Origin: Cyclobacteriaceae bacterium
GTDB taxonomy: Bacteria > Bacteroidota > Bacteroidia > Cytophagales > Cyclobacteriaceae
Reading direction: 5' to 3'
Assembly: GCA_020832305.1 (NCBI GenBank)
Contig: JAFIEV010000089.1
Span: 483,061-547,060, forward strand
DNA length: 64,000 nt
Positions 26,338 through 36,147 of this stretch are shown piece after piece (within the stretch, counting starts at the first letter, position 1; each line of letters opens with the position of its first letter). Under the pieces are notes generated by a model. It was not told where the DNA came from and made no database searches. It was given only the letters and a program-made list of their open reading frames with translations. The position numbers and the translations under genes are program-made.

Positions 26338-29300
26338 ATGATTACTTTCTTTTCATCAAACCAGGGCAGGGTAATTGCCGTAGGTTCACATTTTCCCTTA
26401 ACTCAGGAAGCCAATGAAAAGTTAAAATGGCTTTTTGAAGACTCCTCCTTAAGTGATCTGGGAGAAATTCAGCATAGCTACATAGGCCCTCGGCGGGAGA
26501 TGGTTAGTCCCTGGAGTACCAATGCCGTTGAAATTACCCAAAACATGGGGATTCAAGGCATTTTCAGAATTGAAGAATTCCAGAAAACTGATCAGCAGAG
26601 CGCTTCCTATGACCCAATGTTATATCAATTTTACGATAAACTGGATCAACACATTTTCACCATCGAACGCGAGGCAGAGCCGGTGAAATATATAAAAGAT
26701 ATACATGCTTACAATCTGAGTGAAGGCCTGGCATTAAGCGAACAGGAAGTAAGCTACCTCACCGACCTCGCCGGAAGGCTTGGCAGAAACCTGACCGATA
26801 GTGAAATATTTGGCTTTTCGCAGGTTAATTCAGAACATTGCCGCCATAAAATTTTCAATGGTACCTTTATTATAAATGGAAAAAAACAAGAGCTAAGTCT
26901 TTTCCAGCTGATCAAAGAAACCACCAAACAAAACCCAAACCGGGTAGTTTCTGCTTATAAAGACAATTGTGCATTTATACAAGGTCCTGTTGTGCAGCAG
27001 TTTGCACCACAAAAAGGCGATGAGCCCTCCTGGTTTGCCATCACAGATTATGAATCGGTAATCTCTCTGAAGGCAGAAACACACAATTTCCCAACCACTG
27101 TAGAGCCTTTTAACGGAGCTGCCACCGGCACCGGGGGTGAAATCAGGGATCGGCTTGCCGGAGGTAAGGGGGCGCAACCCCTGGCAGGAACGGCTGTTTA
27201 TATGACTTCGTATCCCCGGCTTACAAATGATAAATCGTGGGAAAACAACATTCTACCCAGAAAATGGCTATATCAGACACCCTCTGAGATCCTGATAAAA
27301 GCATCAAATGGCGCCAGTGATTTCGGTAATAAATTCGGACAACCCTTGATCTGCGGCAGTGTACTTACTTTTGAGCATGAAGAAAACGGAAAAACTTTTG
27401 GCTTTGATAAGGTAATTATGCTTGCTGGCGGCATCGGTTATGGCAAGAAGTCACAAAGCATGAAAGATATACCCCAAAAAGATGATGCCATCATTCTGTT
27501 GGGGGGTGATAATTACCGCATAGGTATGGGAGGTGGCGCAGTATCGTCTGTTGCAACGGGTGAGTTCAGGCAATCTATAGAACTCAATGCCGTACAGCGA
27601 TCAAACCCTGAAATGCAAAAAAGAGTAAGCAATGCCATCAGGGCCATGAGTGAAAGCGAACAAAATCCCATTGTTTCCATTCACGACCATGGCGCGGGCG
27701 GACATCTGAACTGCCTTTCTGAATTGGTAGAAGAAACCGGTGGCGAAATCGAAATAAGTAAATTACCCATAGGTGATCCTACGCTTAGCGATCGTGAAAT
27801 TATTGGCAATGAGTCGCAGGAACGTATGGGACTGATCCTGCGGAAAAAGGATGTAAATTTCCTGAAAAAAATTGCAGAAAGAGAAAGAGCGCCGATGTAT
27901 GAAATTGGCCAAACTACCGGAGATATGCAGTTTACTTTCCTGAGCAGGGATGGTAAAATGAGACCGATGAATCTGGCGCTCACTGATATGTTTGGCAATC
28001 CCCCTGCTACCATTATGAATGATCAGGAAAGCGGTCATACATTTAATCAGGCAGATATTAAAGCTGAAAAAATCTATGAATACACTCAGTCTGTATTACA
28101 ACTCGAAGCAGTAGCATGTAAAGACTGGTTAACCAATAAGGTAGACCGTTCGGTGACTGGAAAGGTAGCCAAACAGCAAACCTGTGGTGAACTTCAGCTC
28201 CCGCTCAACAATGTGGGGGTAAGTGCAATTGATTATCTGGGCGAAAAAGGCATTGCCACTGCCATCGGCCACGCACCAGTAGCAGCACTGGCTGATGCAT
28301 CCAGAGGCTCCAAGCTTGCCATTGCTGAGGCTTTGAGCAACCTGGTATTTGCACCAATAGAAGGAAAATTATCTGGTGTTTCCCTTAGTGCCAACTGGAT
28401 GTGGCCCTGTAAAAATCAGGGTGAAGATGCCAGGCTTTATAAGGCCGTTGAAAGTGCCAGCCAGTTCGCCATTGCCCTGGGCATTAATATACCCACTGGC
28501 AAGGATTCACTGTCTATGACACAAAAATACAGTGATGATAAAGTTGTATATTCACCGGGAACGGTGATTATCTCGGCAGCAGGCGAAGTTACCGATGTGA
28601 AAAAAATTGTGGAACCTGTTTTGCAGGATGCCGTGGAAACGGAGTTGTGGTATATCGACCTCTCATCGAGTCTTAGAGAAACCGGTGGAAGCAGCCTGGC
28701 GCAGGTTTTGGGTAAAATCGGAGGCGAGGTCCCGGATATGGCTGATCCTGCATATTTTAAAACGGCTTTTAACGGAATCCAAAAACTTATAGAAGATGGA
28801 CTTGTGCTTGCAGGACATGATATTTCATCAGGGGGCTTGATTACCTGCCTATTGGAAATGTGCTTTGCCCAGACTTCTTTAGGTTTGGAAATAGATCTGA
28901 GCACCCTTGCCGAAAGCGATGATGTAAAGTTACTGTTTAGCGAAAACCCGGGAATCATACTGCAGGTGATTGAACTGGATAAGGCCGAAGCCATACTCCG
29001 GTCGCGTGGCGTTAGCTATCATCTGATCGGAACGCCGGTACAATCAGATCATGTTAAAATCTTTACAGGCAACAACCACTACAGTTTCAATGTTTCGGAG
29101 CACAGAAAAATATGGTACAAGACATCGGCCCTGCTAAACGACAGGCAAACCGCTTCGGGCCTTGCAGTGATTAAAGAAGAAAATTATGTAAAACAAGGCC
29201 TTAATTATAGTTTCCCGGATCATTTTACAGGCCAAATGGCTGAAATAGGTCTGGATCCTTTGCGGACTCAATCGACAGGTGTAAAAACAGCTATTATTCG

Positions 29301-30033
29301 TGAAAAAGGAGTAAACGGAGATCGTGAGATGGCATGGGCCATGTACCTGGCTGGCATGGATGTAAAGGATGTACATATGACAGACCTGATCAGCGGAAGA
29401 GAAAACCTTGAAGATGTCAACATGATTGTTTTTGTAGGTGGTTTTTCCAATTCAGATGTGCTGGGTTCTGCCAAAGGATGGGCGGGCGCTTTCTTATACA
29501 ATCCAAAAGCTAAAACTGCCCTGGAAAATTTCTATGCCAGGGAAGATACCTTAAGTTTGGGTGTTTGCAATGGATGTCAGCTCATGGTGCACCTCGGTCT
29601 AACCGGAAATTCAGCAGGTACGGGAATCACCATGAAGCACAATACTTCTTTTAAGTTTGAATCTGCTTTTGTAAACGTGAATATTCCAGACAACCATTCT
29701 GTAATGCTGCAAAGTCTGGCCGGAACGCGGCTGGGAATTTGGATCGCCCATGGAGAAGGAAGGTTTAGTTTTGCCGCCGAGGAAAGTAAATACAACATAC
29801 CCTTGAAGTACAGTTTCTCCTCCTACCCCGGCAACCCTAATGGATCAGATTTCAATGCCGCGGCAGTCTGCTCCGCAGATGGCCGGCATCTCGCCATGAT
29901 GCCCCACCTTGAGCGATCTATCCATCCGTGGAACTGGGCGCATTATCCTGTATTACGCAGGACAGATCAGGTTACACCCTGGATTGAAGCCTTTATAAAT
30001 GCACGAAACTGGATAATCCGAAATAAAAAGTAA
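26338..30033 (+). CDS. purL: Phosphoribosylformylglycinamidine synthase, single-chain form
   Basis: A 1231-residue one-piece FGAM synthase, the long form in which the synthetase and glutaminase domains are joined. It converts formylglycinamide ribonucleotide, glutamine and ATP to formylglycinamidine ribonucleotide in purine synthesis. The central AIR-synthase-like domains contain SEHCRHKIFNG, LKAETHNFPT and a second set at HDHGAGG and HDISSGG. The C-terminal class I glutaminase domain has LGVCNGCQLM (nucleophile Cys1077) and the HGEGRF histidine. Length is normal for this class. The gene is followed by a hairpin terminator and a convergent Lon-substrate-domain gene. Confidence 0.97.
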   Translation: MITFFSSNQGRVIAVGSHFPLTQEANEKLKWLFEDSSLSDLGEIQHSYIGPRREMVSPWSTNAVEITQNMGIQGIFRIEEFQKTDQQSASYDPMLYQFYDKLDQHIFTIEREAEPVKYIKDIHAYNLSEGLALSEQEVSYLTDLAGRLGRNLTDSEIFGFSQVNSEHCRHKIFNGTFIINGKKQELSLFQLIKETTKQNPNRVVSAYKDNCAFIQGPVVQQFAPQKGDEPSWFAITDYESVISLKAETHNFPTTVEPFNGAATGTGGEIRDRLAGGKGAQPLAGTAVYMTSYPRLTNDKSWENNILPRKWLYQTPSEILIKASNGASDFGNKFGQPLICGSVLTFEHEENGKTFGFDKVIMLAGGIGYGKKSQSMKDIPQKDDAIILLGGDNYRIGMGGGAVSSVATGEFRQSIELNAVQRSNPEMQKRVSNAIRAMSESEQNPIVSIHDHGAGGHLNCLSELVEETGGEIEISKLPIGDPTLSDREIIGNESQERMGLILRKKDVNFLKKIAERERAPMYEIGQTTGDMQFTFLSRDGKMRPMNLALTDMFGNPPATIMNDQESGHTFNQADIKAEKIYEYTQSVLQLEAVACKDWLTNKVDRSVTGKVAKQQTCGELQLPLNNVGVSAIDYLGEKGIATAIGHAPVAALADASRGSKLAIAEALSNLVFAPIEGKLSGVSLSANWMWPCKNQGEDARLYKAVESASQFAIALGINIPTGKDSLSMTQKYSDDKVVYSPGTVIISAAGEVTDVKKIVEPVLQDAVETELWYIDLSSSLRETGGSSLAQVLGKIGGEVPDMADPAYFKTAFNGIQKLIEDGLVLAGHDISSGGLITCLLEMCFAQTSLGLEIDLSTLAESDDVKLLFSENPGIILQVIELDKAEAILRSRGVSYHLIGTPVQSDHVKIFTGNNHYSFNVSEHRKIWYKTSALLNDRQTASGLAVIKEENYVKQGLNYSFPDHFTGQMAEIGLDPLRTQSTGVKTAIIREKGVNGDREMAWAMYLAGMDVKDVHMTDLISGRENLEDVNMIVFVGGFSNSDVLGSAKGWAGAFLYNPKAKTALENFYAREDTLSLGVCNGCQLMVHLGLTGNSAGTGITMKHNTSFKFESAFVNVNIPDNHSVMLQSLAGTRLGIWIAHGEGRFSFAAEESKYNIPLKYSFSSYPGNPNGSDFNAAAVCSADGRHLAMMPHLERSIHPWNWAHYPVLRRTDQVTPWIEAFINARNWIIRNKK

Positions 30034-30041
30034 AACATATG

Positions 30042-30070
30042 AGGGCCGATGTAAATCCGGCCTTTTTTTT
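30042..30070 (+). terminator. purL: Intrinsic terminator after purL
   Basis: GGCCG at 30044-30048 pairs with CGGCC at 30058-30062 around a 9-nt loop, followed by eight or more T at 30063-30070. It directly follows the purL stop and separates purL from the convergent Lon-domain gene. Confidence 0.75.
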
Positions 30071-30073
30071 ATT

Positions 30074-30703
30074 TTAAAAATTCAGTGGATTAAAGTTCTT
30101 ATAGTGTCCATTCAATAAAATCCTTTTTTTAACATCTTCAATTTGTTGCAAGACAGGCAATACTTGATCAAGATGATTTATGAGATACAATTGCCTATGC
30201 TTTTCACTATTCAATGTCAAAAGCTTATATTTTTCCAGCAAATTCATGCCTGTAAGATGTGCGATATCATAGGTATTGAAATTTTCAGGGATGTAAAATT
30301 TTGGTTCTGCAGAAATTAATTGTAGCAATTGCAGCATTTTTTTACGGAGTTGCTGATTCAATCCCTCTTCCCCATCCTGAATATTTTCCATAATTTCAAT
30401 TATACCGGCAGCGTATAATTTATTTTTAGCTGGATTTTCCAGATCCAATAATCTAAAAACTTTGAGACCAGAAGTTGAAATATCATAACGGCCGTCATCA
30501 TATTTTCTGACTACCTTTTCTAAGCTTACCAGAGTGCCATATTCCATGAGTTGATCAGTGTAAACAGGTATACCAAAAAGTGGCTCCAATGCAGGCATCA
30601 GGTCTTCAATAAGCTGCCGGTATCGGTTTTCAAATATATGCAGGTTTAGCTTTTCTCCTGGAAAAACCACCAGATTAAGCGGGAACATTGGGCAATTAGT
30701 CAT
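30074..30703 (-). CDS. Lon-substrate-binding-domain protein (no protease part)
   Basis: A 209-residue protein that is only the N-terminal LON substrate-binding domain: CPMFPLNLVVFPGEKLNLHIFE (4-25) at the start, then a beta-rich core up to about 120, then a helical part. No AAA+ or Ser-Lys protease segment follows. Stand-alone LON domains are widespread and are thought to bind unfolded or regulatory proteins, with no proven reaction. The cytoplasmic gene ends convergently against purL. Confidence 0.9.
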   Translation of the reverse strand: MTNCPMFPLNLVVFPGEKLNLHIFENRYRQLIEDLMPALEPLFGIPVYTDQLMEYGTLVSLEKVVRKYDDGRYDISTSGLKVFRLLDLENPAKNKLYAAGIIEIMENIQDGEEGLNQQLRKKMLQLLQLISAEPKFYIPENFNTYDIAHLTGMNLLEKYKLLTLNSEKHRQLYLINHLDQVLPVLQQIEDVKKRILLNGHYKNFNPLNF

Positions 30704-30792
30704 TTGAATATGATTATCTCATAATACAACAACGCTTAAAGGAACCATTGTTCTATAAAAACATGATTTTTTAAGCCCATACACCAATACTT

Positions 30793-32040
30793 CTAATCCA
30801 CCTCCCTGCGCTCCATGTGATTGCTGAATAGACCGCATTTCGCCAACCATTTAGATACAAACCAAAGCATACTCAGTCTGCCCCCCAGCATGGAGAAATT
30901 TAATATCCATAGAGTTTGTACAGAATAATCGTTCAGGGCATGCAATTTCCATCCTGTATTGGTGAAAGCAGAAACTTGTTCAAAAAGCATAACCACAAGC
31001 CGACTGGCATCGCCTGATGCTATCCTGAATACCAAAGAAAGGTAATTGAAAAATAAAATAAAAACGAGCACTTTAATCATTTGCCTCATCAACTCCTTAT
31101 CCCTTTTTATGAATGGAATAATAAAAATCTCCAGCTTCAGTCCGCCACTACCAGAGGCATACATTCCTCCAGCCAGCATCATAGTGATTAATACCATTAT
31201 TCCACTGAATCCGATTTGGTTCATATCGAAAAGTGCCATACCTGTGTTTCTGGCCATTGCGGACAAATACACACTACTAACCGCTTTTTCAATTGCTTTG
31301 AGATTTTGAAGGGAATTCGCGTATTCAAAATAAAGGAAAAATAAAGACCCAATGAGTATCAGACTGCCAGCGCCAAAAACGGCCAATTTTGTATAAGGCT
31401 TCCAGTCAATGGAAGGATCTCTCAATCGTGCTCTCAAATTACCAGGATAAAACAAATCATTTAAAACAAAATATCCGGAAGCACCTGCTACTGCGGTAGT
31501 AAGGAGAATACCCTGGAGTATAAAATTTCCGGCGAGCCATATACCAGGAGTATCTGCCGGTACCACCAAAGCGCCGGAGTTAGTAAAAGCAGACGCAGCA
31601 TTAAAAACTGCGTATAATATTTTTTGTGCAATGCTATCAAACCCCTGGCTATCTCCCCAAACGTAAAACACAAAAGAAGCGCTCAATGTGAGCGAAATTA
31701 ATAGCATTTTCACCGATTTTTTGAGAATACTATCATATCGGTATCTATGTCGCGATTTACCTGAATACAATATCCAGACCGAAATGCTTACCCAAAACAA
31801 CCAACAGATACAATGAATACACAACATTAGCAGAATGCCTGAATCATCAAGCGAAGGCATGAATTCCTGTAAACCGGCTGATGATAAAGTGACAATCGAC
31901 GTGGTCAAGAAAAAAACCTCGTGAAAATTGTGGGGATTAAAAAAAGCATCTGACAACCAGATTAATAAAAAGATTGATAAGTAAAGAATAAAAAACCCTT
32001 TCAAAAATTTCACATATCTGCTGGTTCTCCTGGCGCTCAT
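30793..32040 (-). CDS. Divergent TrkH-like membrane protein
   Basis: A 415-residue integral membrane protein with TrkH/KtrB-type layout. The four filter regions can be recognised but are altered: VTLSSAG (about 49-55), FTNSGA (about 151-156), ARNTGMAL (about 261-268) and FTNTGW (about 358-363). In the canonical TrkH of this window they read YTTTGAS, MATGGFS, TTTGYAS and LGNVGPG. It starts only 9 bp after the heptose kinase stop, so it is probably co-transcribed with it. It may be a variant cation channel or a modified pore with changed selectivity. No TrkA-like partner lies next to it. Confidence 0.78.
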   Translation of the reverse strand: MSARRTSRYVKFLKGFFILYLSIFLLIWLSDAFFNPHNFHEVFFLTTSIVTLSSAGLQEFMPSLDDSGILLMLCIHCICWLFWVSISVWILYSGKSRHRYRYDSILKKSVKMLLISLTLSASFVFYVWGDSQGFDSIAQKILYAVFNAASAFTNSGALVVPADTPGIWLAGNFILQGILLTTAVAGASGYFVLNDLFYPGNLRARLRDPSIDWKPYTKLAVFGAGSLILIGSLFFLYFEYANSLQNLKAIEKAVSSVYLSAMARNTGMALFDMNQIGFSGIMVLITMMLAGGMYASGSGGLKLEIFIIPFIKRDKELMRQMIKVLVFILFFNYLSLVFRIASGDASRLVVMLFEQVSAFTNTGWKLHALNDYSVQTLWILNFSMLGGRLSMLWFVSKWLAKCGLFSNHMERREVD

Positions 32041-32049
32041 TCCTCTTTT

Positions 32050-33063
32050 TTATATATGCTCCAGTTTATTCAGCAAATCGGGTTGAATTTTTTTCATCGC
32101 TTCCTCAAGGAGTTGATCTTTAGGTACCGGTACAACACCGGGGTGTTCACATACCAATCCGCCGGCAAGATTTGATAAACAAGCCATAAATGAAGGCGGA
32201 AGGCCAAGTGCCAGGCAAAGGGCAGCGGTACTGATAACAGTATCACCAGCGCCTGAGACATCAGAAATGGTCCTGATATGAGCCGGGAAAAAAGTATCCT
32301 GTCCGGGCCCCGATATAAATACCCCTCTTTCAGAAAGGGTTACCAAAATCATTGGCACATTCAACTGCTTTTTCAATTGATCCGCAGCTCTGACAAGCAG
32401 ATCATTATCTAAATAATCGGCATCCAGCTTAAGTCCTTCCTTTATTTCCTTGAGATTTGGTTTGAAAAGGGTAACATTTTGATAATGATTGAAATTTCTC
32501 TTTTTTGGATCTACAGCCACAGGGATTCCTTTAGCAGCAGCCATTTGAACAACCTTGCTAATCACTATGTCATCTATGACCCCTTTATCATAATCTTCGA
32601 AAATAACTACATCTGCATTGGCAATGTGCGAAGATATCTTTTGTAGAAGGGCATTTCTTTCATCTATTCCGAGTGGCTTGTCACTTTCGGCGTCAATTCT
32701 CAATAAGTGTTGACTCCCCGACAGTACCCTCTGCTTAACAGTTGTCAATCGGGCATCACTCATCACCATACCAGTGGTTTGGATATCCTCCTGTGCCAGT
32801 AAATCCAGAAATTCTTTACCTGTAAGCTCATTTCCAATTACTGAGCACAATACCGGTTGAGCGCCAAGAGATTTGATGTTCCTTGCAACATTTGCAGCGC
32901 CTCCGGGTCGGTTTTCCTTTCTGTTAATATGTATCACGGGCACGGGCGCCTCAGGTGAAATACGATCTACCTTACCCCAAATGTACGAATCAATCATTAC
33001 ATCGCCAATCACCAAAACTTTTAAGGATTTGAACGCATCAAAAACCTTCTCAATACTGTGCAT
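32050..33063 (-). CDS. rfaE1: D-glycero-beta-D-manno-heptose-7-phosphate kinase
   Basis: A 337-residue PfkB-family kinase. The start ...VLVIGDVMIDSYIWGKVDRISPEAPVPVI and GGAANVARNI are the signatures of HldE domain I / RfaE1. The catalytic-base segment DVSGAGDTVIST and PfkB second signature are present. The adenylyltransferase domain of bifunctional HldE is absent. The enzyme makes D,D-heptose 1,7-bisphosphate in ADP-heptose synthesis for LPS core. The next gene on the strand is a TrkH-like membrane protein 9 bp away, an odd partner; upstream, a hairpin separates it from the aminotransferase. Confidence 0.9.
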   Translation of the reverse strand: MHSIEKVFDAFKSLKVLVIGDVMIDSYIWGKVDRISPEAPVPVIHINRKENRPGGAANVARNIKSLGAQPVLCSVIGNELTGKEFLDLLAQEDIQTTGMVMSDARLTTVKQRVLSGSQHLLRIDAESDKPLGIDERNALLQKISSHIANADVVIFEDYDKGVIDDIVISKVVQMAAAKGIPVAVDPKKRNFNHYQNVTLFKPNLKEIKEGLKLDADYLDNDLLVRAADQLKKQLNVPMILVTLSERGVFISGPGQDTFFPAHIRTISDVSGAGDTVISTAALCLALGLPPSFMACLSNLAGGLVCEHPGVVPVPKDQLLEEAMKKIQPDLLNKLEHI

Positions 33064-33090
33064 ATACGGGGAATTCTATACCCTTTAAAT

Positions 33091-33122
33091 AAAAACCCGG
33101 CCATGTATTCTAAGGCCGGGCT
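33091..33122 (-). terminator. Intrinsic terminator after the aminotransferase
   Basis: On the minus strand CCCGGCC (33120-33114) pairs with GGCCGGG (33102-33096) around an 11-nt loop, followed by T5 (33095-33091) and a further T-rich stretch. It lies just after the stop of the aspartate aminotransferase and upstream of rfaE1. Confidence 0.75.
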
Positions 33123-33139
33123 ATAAAATGTATATTGTT

Positions 33140-34339
33140 TTAGCTCAACTTAGCCAGCTGTGCCTTAAGTCTACTTAATGCTTCCTGAAGGTTCTCATCA
33201 GAAGCAGCATATGATAACCTTACACAATTCGGAGCGCCAAAGGCTTCCCCGTCAACCAATGAAACGTAGGCATTATTGAGAATATACATGCAAAAATCAT
33301 TGGCATTGCTTATGGTGATTTCCCCATCTTTTTTACCAAAAAAATGGCTTACATCTGGAAAAACGTAGAAGGCCCCTTCTGGTACATTGGCTTTTATACC
33401 CGGAATTTCTGACAGTAAATCGAGTACCAACTTGCATCTCCTTTTATAAGTTTCTGCCATTTTCCTGGTTGGTTCCATATCACCAGTAACCGCTTCCAAA
33501 GCAGCACGCTGGGCAATGGAACAAACCCCGGAAGTGAACTGCCCCTGCATTTTATCACAGGCTTTGGCGATCCATACCGGCGCACCGATGTAGCCTACTC
33601 TCCAGCCTGTCATGGCATGACCTTTCGAAAACCCATTCACGGTTATTGTTTTATCAAACATTCCCGGCATAGTTGCTATGCTTATATGCTCGCCGGTGAA
33701 ATTGATATACTCATATATTTCATCGGCAATCACAAAGATATTTTCATGCTTTTTTACCACATCAGCAATAGCTTCCAGTTCACCACGGCTGAAAACAGCT
33801 CCTGTAGGATTACAAGGAGAAGAATACATAATGGCTTTGGTTTTCGGTGTAATGGCTTTCTCCAGCAACTCAGCTGGTGCCTTGAAATCCTGGTCCAAGC
33901 TACCTTCTATAATTACAGGAACACCTTCTGCAAGACGCACCAATTCCACATAACTTACCCAGTATGGCGCATATATAACCACCTCATCTCCTGGATTTAA
34001 CAAACACATCAGTACATTGGCAAGCGAATGTTTTGCCCCGTTTGATACTACAATATGTTCTGGTCCGTAAGGAATTCCATTTTCTTTATTGAATTTTTCA
34101 GCAATGGCTTTTCTCAGCTCGGGATAACCCGGCACCGGCGGATATGCAAAATAAGTACCGGCATCAATGGCATCTTTAGCAGCTTTTTGCACGTGTTCCG
34201 GTGTTTTAAAGTCTGGTTCACCCAAACTCAGACTTATGACATCAAATCCTTTTGATTTCAATTCACGCGCTTTTTGAGCCATTGCTATGGTAGCCGATTC
34301 TTCCAAGGCGTTAATGCGGTTCGATAAGAGTTTATTCAT
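33140..34339 (-). CDS. Class I PLP-dependent aminotransferase, aspartate-type
   Basis: A 399-residue aminotransferase of the Ib subgroup (AspC-like). The protein has SLSLGEPDFKTP near the start, YSSPCNPTGAVFS (about 173-185), the Asp that contacts the PLP pyridine nitrogen in ADEIYEY (about 205), and the lysine region NGFSKGHAMTGWRVGY (about 235-250) whose Lys binds PLP. It moves amino groups between aspartate or related amino acids and 2-oxoglutarate. Monocistronic by spacing, with a terminator after it. The exact substrate is not decided. Confidence 0.93.
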   Translation of the reverse strand: MNKLLSNRINALEESATIAMAQKARELKSKGFDVISLSLGEPDFKTPEHVQKAAKDAIDAGTYFAYPPVPGYPELRKAIAEKFNKENGIPYGPEHIVVSNGAKHSLANVLMCLLNPGDEVVIYAPYWVSYVELVRLAEGVPVIIEGSLDQDFKAPAELLEKAITPKTKAIMYSSPCNPTGAVFSRGELEAIADVVKKHENIFVIADEIYEYINFTGEHISIATMPGMFDKTITVNGFSKGHAMTGWRVGYIGAPVWIAKACDKMQGQFTSGVCSIAQRAALEAVTGDMEPTRKMAETYKRRCKLVLDLLSEIPGIKANVPEGAFYVFPDVSHFFGKKDGEITISNANDFCMYILNNAYVSLVDGEAFGAPNCVRLSYAASDENLQEALSRLKAQLAKLS

Positions 34340-34450
34340 TTAAATAATTATTTGTTTTCAGTTTGATTTTACCTTTTTCAAAACAAGGCAAAATAAATGC
34401 TATTGGAATCAAAGTGCAAAAATATAGGATTTAAAAGCTTGAATATATAT

Positions 34451-35452
34451 TTAGGGTATCATTTTCAAAATTTCGTCCATAGGTTTAATACCATCTGAAC
34501 AGCTTGGATCAGAAAGTGAGGCTGCAGCAGTACAAACCCCTGCTTTAAGACATAGGTCCATGCTCCAGCCTTCGTGAATTCCATACAAAACGCCCGATGC
34601 AAAAGCATCTCCGGCACCGGCAGCTCCTTTAATTTGATCAGCCGGTATTTTTAGTGACTTTTGTTCATATACCTCACCATTTTTTCCAACAGAGATAGCA
34701 CCATCGGGATAATGTAATACTACATTTTCCCTCACGCCCAGTCTCAGTAATTCCTTTGCTGCTTCAACCAATTTTTTTACCTGTATCTGTCCTCTGAATA
34801 TTACCGCGATCCCCGTGATTTTACTGGCTTCATATTCATTTACAAACAGATAATCGATCCATGGCAAAGAGGGTTTAACGACTGTGGCAAATCTGTTACC
34901 TGCTTCGCTTACTACATCAGACGACGTGATAAATCCAAGGTTTTTAGCTGCTTCAAAAATATAGGAAGCCTGGGTTCGCTCATGCTTGTTATCAAATTCA
35001 TCAAGACAGTCGAGCAACAACATATAGGCCAGGTGCAGGATTTTTGCAGAGCTGCTTTGCAATGGTATATGGTCAGGAGACAATAGAGCATTAGCACCCC
35101 TCTGGTGAAAGAAAGTACGCCTGCCATTGTATTTGACGGTCATCACATCTGTAAATGAAGTTGCTGCATCATAGGTAGTAGCAAGATAATCTACATTAAT
35201 ACCGTATGCCCGGCAATCATCCAGAATATGTTTACCGTTATCATCATGCCCGACCAAACCACAACCAAAGAGAGGAAATGGAGCACCGAGACGAGCCAGG
35301 TTTTTTAAAACATTGTAGGCCGCGCCTCCATTGTTGGTTTGTTCATCGAGAATATTTGCCAAACCATCCTGATGTGGAAATTCATCTATGATTTTGATTT
35401 TATCGATGATCCAATTACCGGCAGCCAGTATCCCTTTGCGACCCTTATTCAT
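34451..35452 (-). CDS. PfkB-family carbohydrate kinase
   Basis: The frame includes a GTG at 35455, but the ATG at 35452 seems the natural start (333 residues). The protein has the PfkB N-terminal GNWIIDKIKIIDEFPHQD, an NNGGAAYNVLKNLARLGAP sugar-binding segment, and the second signature IKGAAGAGDAFASGVLYG with the catalytic Asp. The start overlaps the stop of the upstream isomerase gene by 8 nt, so the kinase likely phosphorylates the ketose made there (xylulose or fructose-type). The exact substrate is inference. Confidence 0.88.
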   Translation of the reverse strand: MNKGRKGILAAGNWIIDKIKIIDEFPHQDGLANILDEQTNNGGAAYNVLKNLARLGAPFPLFGCGLVGHDDNGKHILDDCRAYGINVDYLATTYDAATSFTDVMTVKYNGRRTFFHQRGANALLSPDHIPLQSSSAKILHLAYMLLLDCLDEFDNKHERTQASYIFEAAKNLGFITSSDVVSEAGNRFATVVKPSLPWIDYLFVNEYEASKITGIAVIFRGQIQVKKLVEAAKELLRLGVRENVVLHYPDGAISVGKNGEVYEQKSLKIPADQIKGAAGAGDAFASGVLYGIHEGWSMDLCLKAGVCTAAASLSDPSCSDGIKPMDEILKMIP

Positions 35453-36011
35453 CACTTACAAGTTTTACGATTGGGATTGTATCTTCATCGATTTCCGTAT
35501 ATCTACCAATGTCTTTATTGATAAAGAAATTGTCGTTTTCGTCATCATTAAAGGTAGATACCTCTCCAATAATACTTTCATTTGCTGCTGAGGTAAATTC
35601 ATGGTATATGCCTGGTGTAAGTGAAATGCGTTCACCTGGTTGTAAGGTTAATATAGTCCCCGACTCAATTTCCTTCCATTTTCCATTAATTTTGAGTCTG
35701 CAGACAGCTTCATTTTGGTCGGGTTTTCCCTGCCATACCTGAATTTTAATCATCCCGATTCTACAGATTATATCTTCCTTTTTATTTTTGTGCGCATGGC
35801 AGGGGGTGGTTTGTCCTTTTTGAGCGTACATTAATTTTTCACAATACTCGTCTTCCTCTGCCAGGTTTACCAACACGAGGCCGTTTTTTTTAAAATTGCC
35901 CAGACCAAAGTCTGTTACATCCCATCTTGGCTCAGGTGGCAGGTGCCAGTGATTTCGCTCAAAAAATGCAGTAGCCCTAAGCACTGCTTCATTTATTTCA
36001 GATCGTTTCAT
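35445..36011 (-). CDS. D-lyxose/D-mannose ketol-isomerase-like cupin
   Basis: A 188-residue single-domain cupin. The metal-binding set is visible as PCHAHKNKKED (about 70-80) with a later His in PGIYHEFTS (about 148-156). The start MKRSEIN and the region GLVLVNLAEEDEYCEKLMY are typical for the D-lyxose isomerase family, which interconverts D-lyxose and D-xylulose or D-mannose and D-fructose. The coupled kinase gene downstream fits an aldose-to-ketose-phosphate module. Substrate is not fixed by sequence. Confidence 0.85.
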   Translation of the reverse strand: MKRSEINEAVLRATAFFERNHWHLPPEPRWDVTDFGLGNFKKNGLVLVNLAEEDEYCEKLMYAQKGQTTPCHAHKNKKEDIICRIGMIKIQVWQGKPDQNEAVCRLKINGKWKEIESGTILTLQPGERISLTPGIYHEFTSAANESIIGEVSTFNDDENDNFFINKDIGRYTEIDEDTIPIVKLVSDE

Positions 36012-36147
36012 ATTGGGTCATTTTAAGCGCATTCAATGAAGCTATTGCTTCATTCAGGCCATAATTTTAATCATATTTTTAGTGATTTCAAACGATTTCG
36101 GATGGCGACTTATCAAAACACTTTTTTGAAAACTGAAAATCAACACA

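Noticed and set aside
28437..28994. 185-codon minus-strand ORF inside purL
   Set aside because: It is antisense to strongly conserved purL motifs, and its predicted protein has no recognisable domain.
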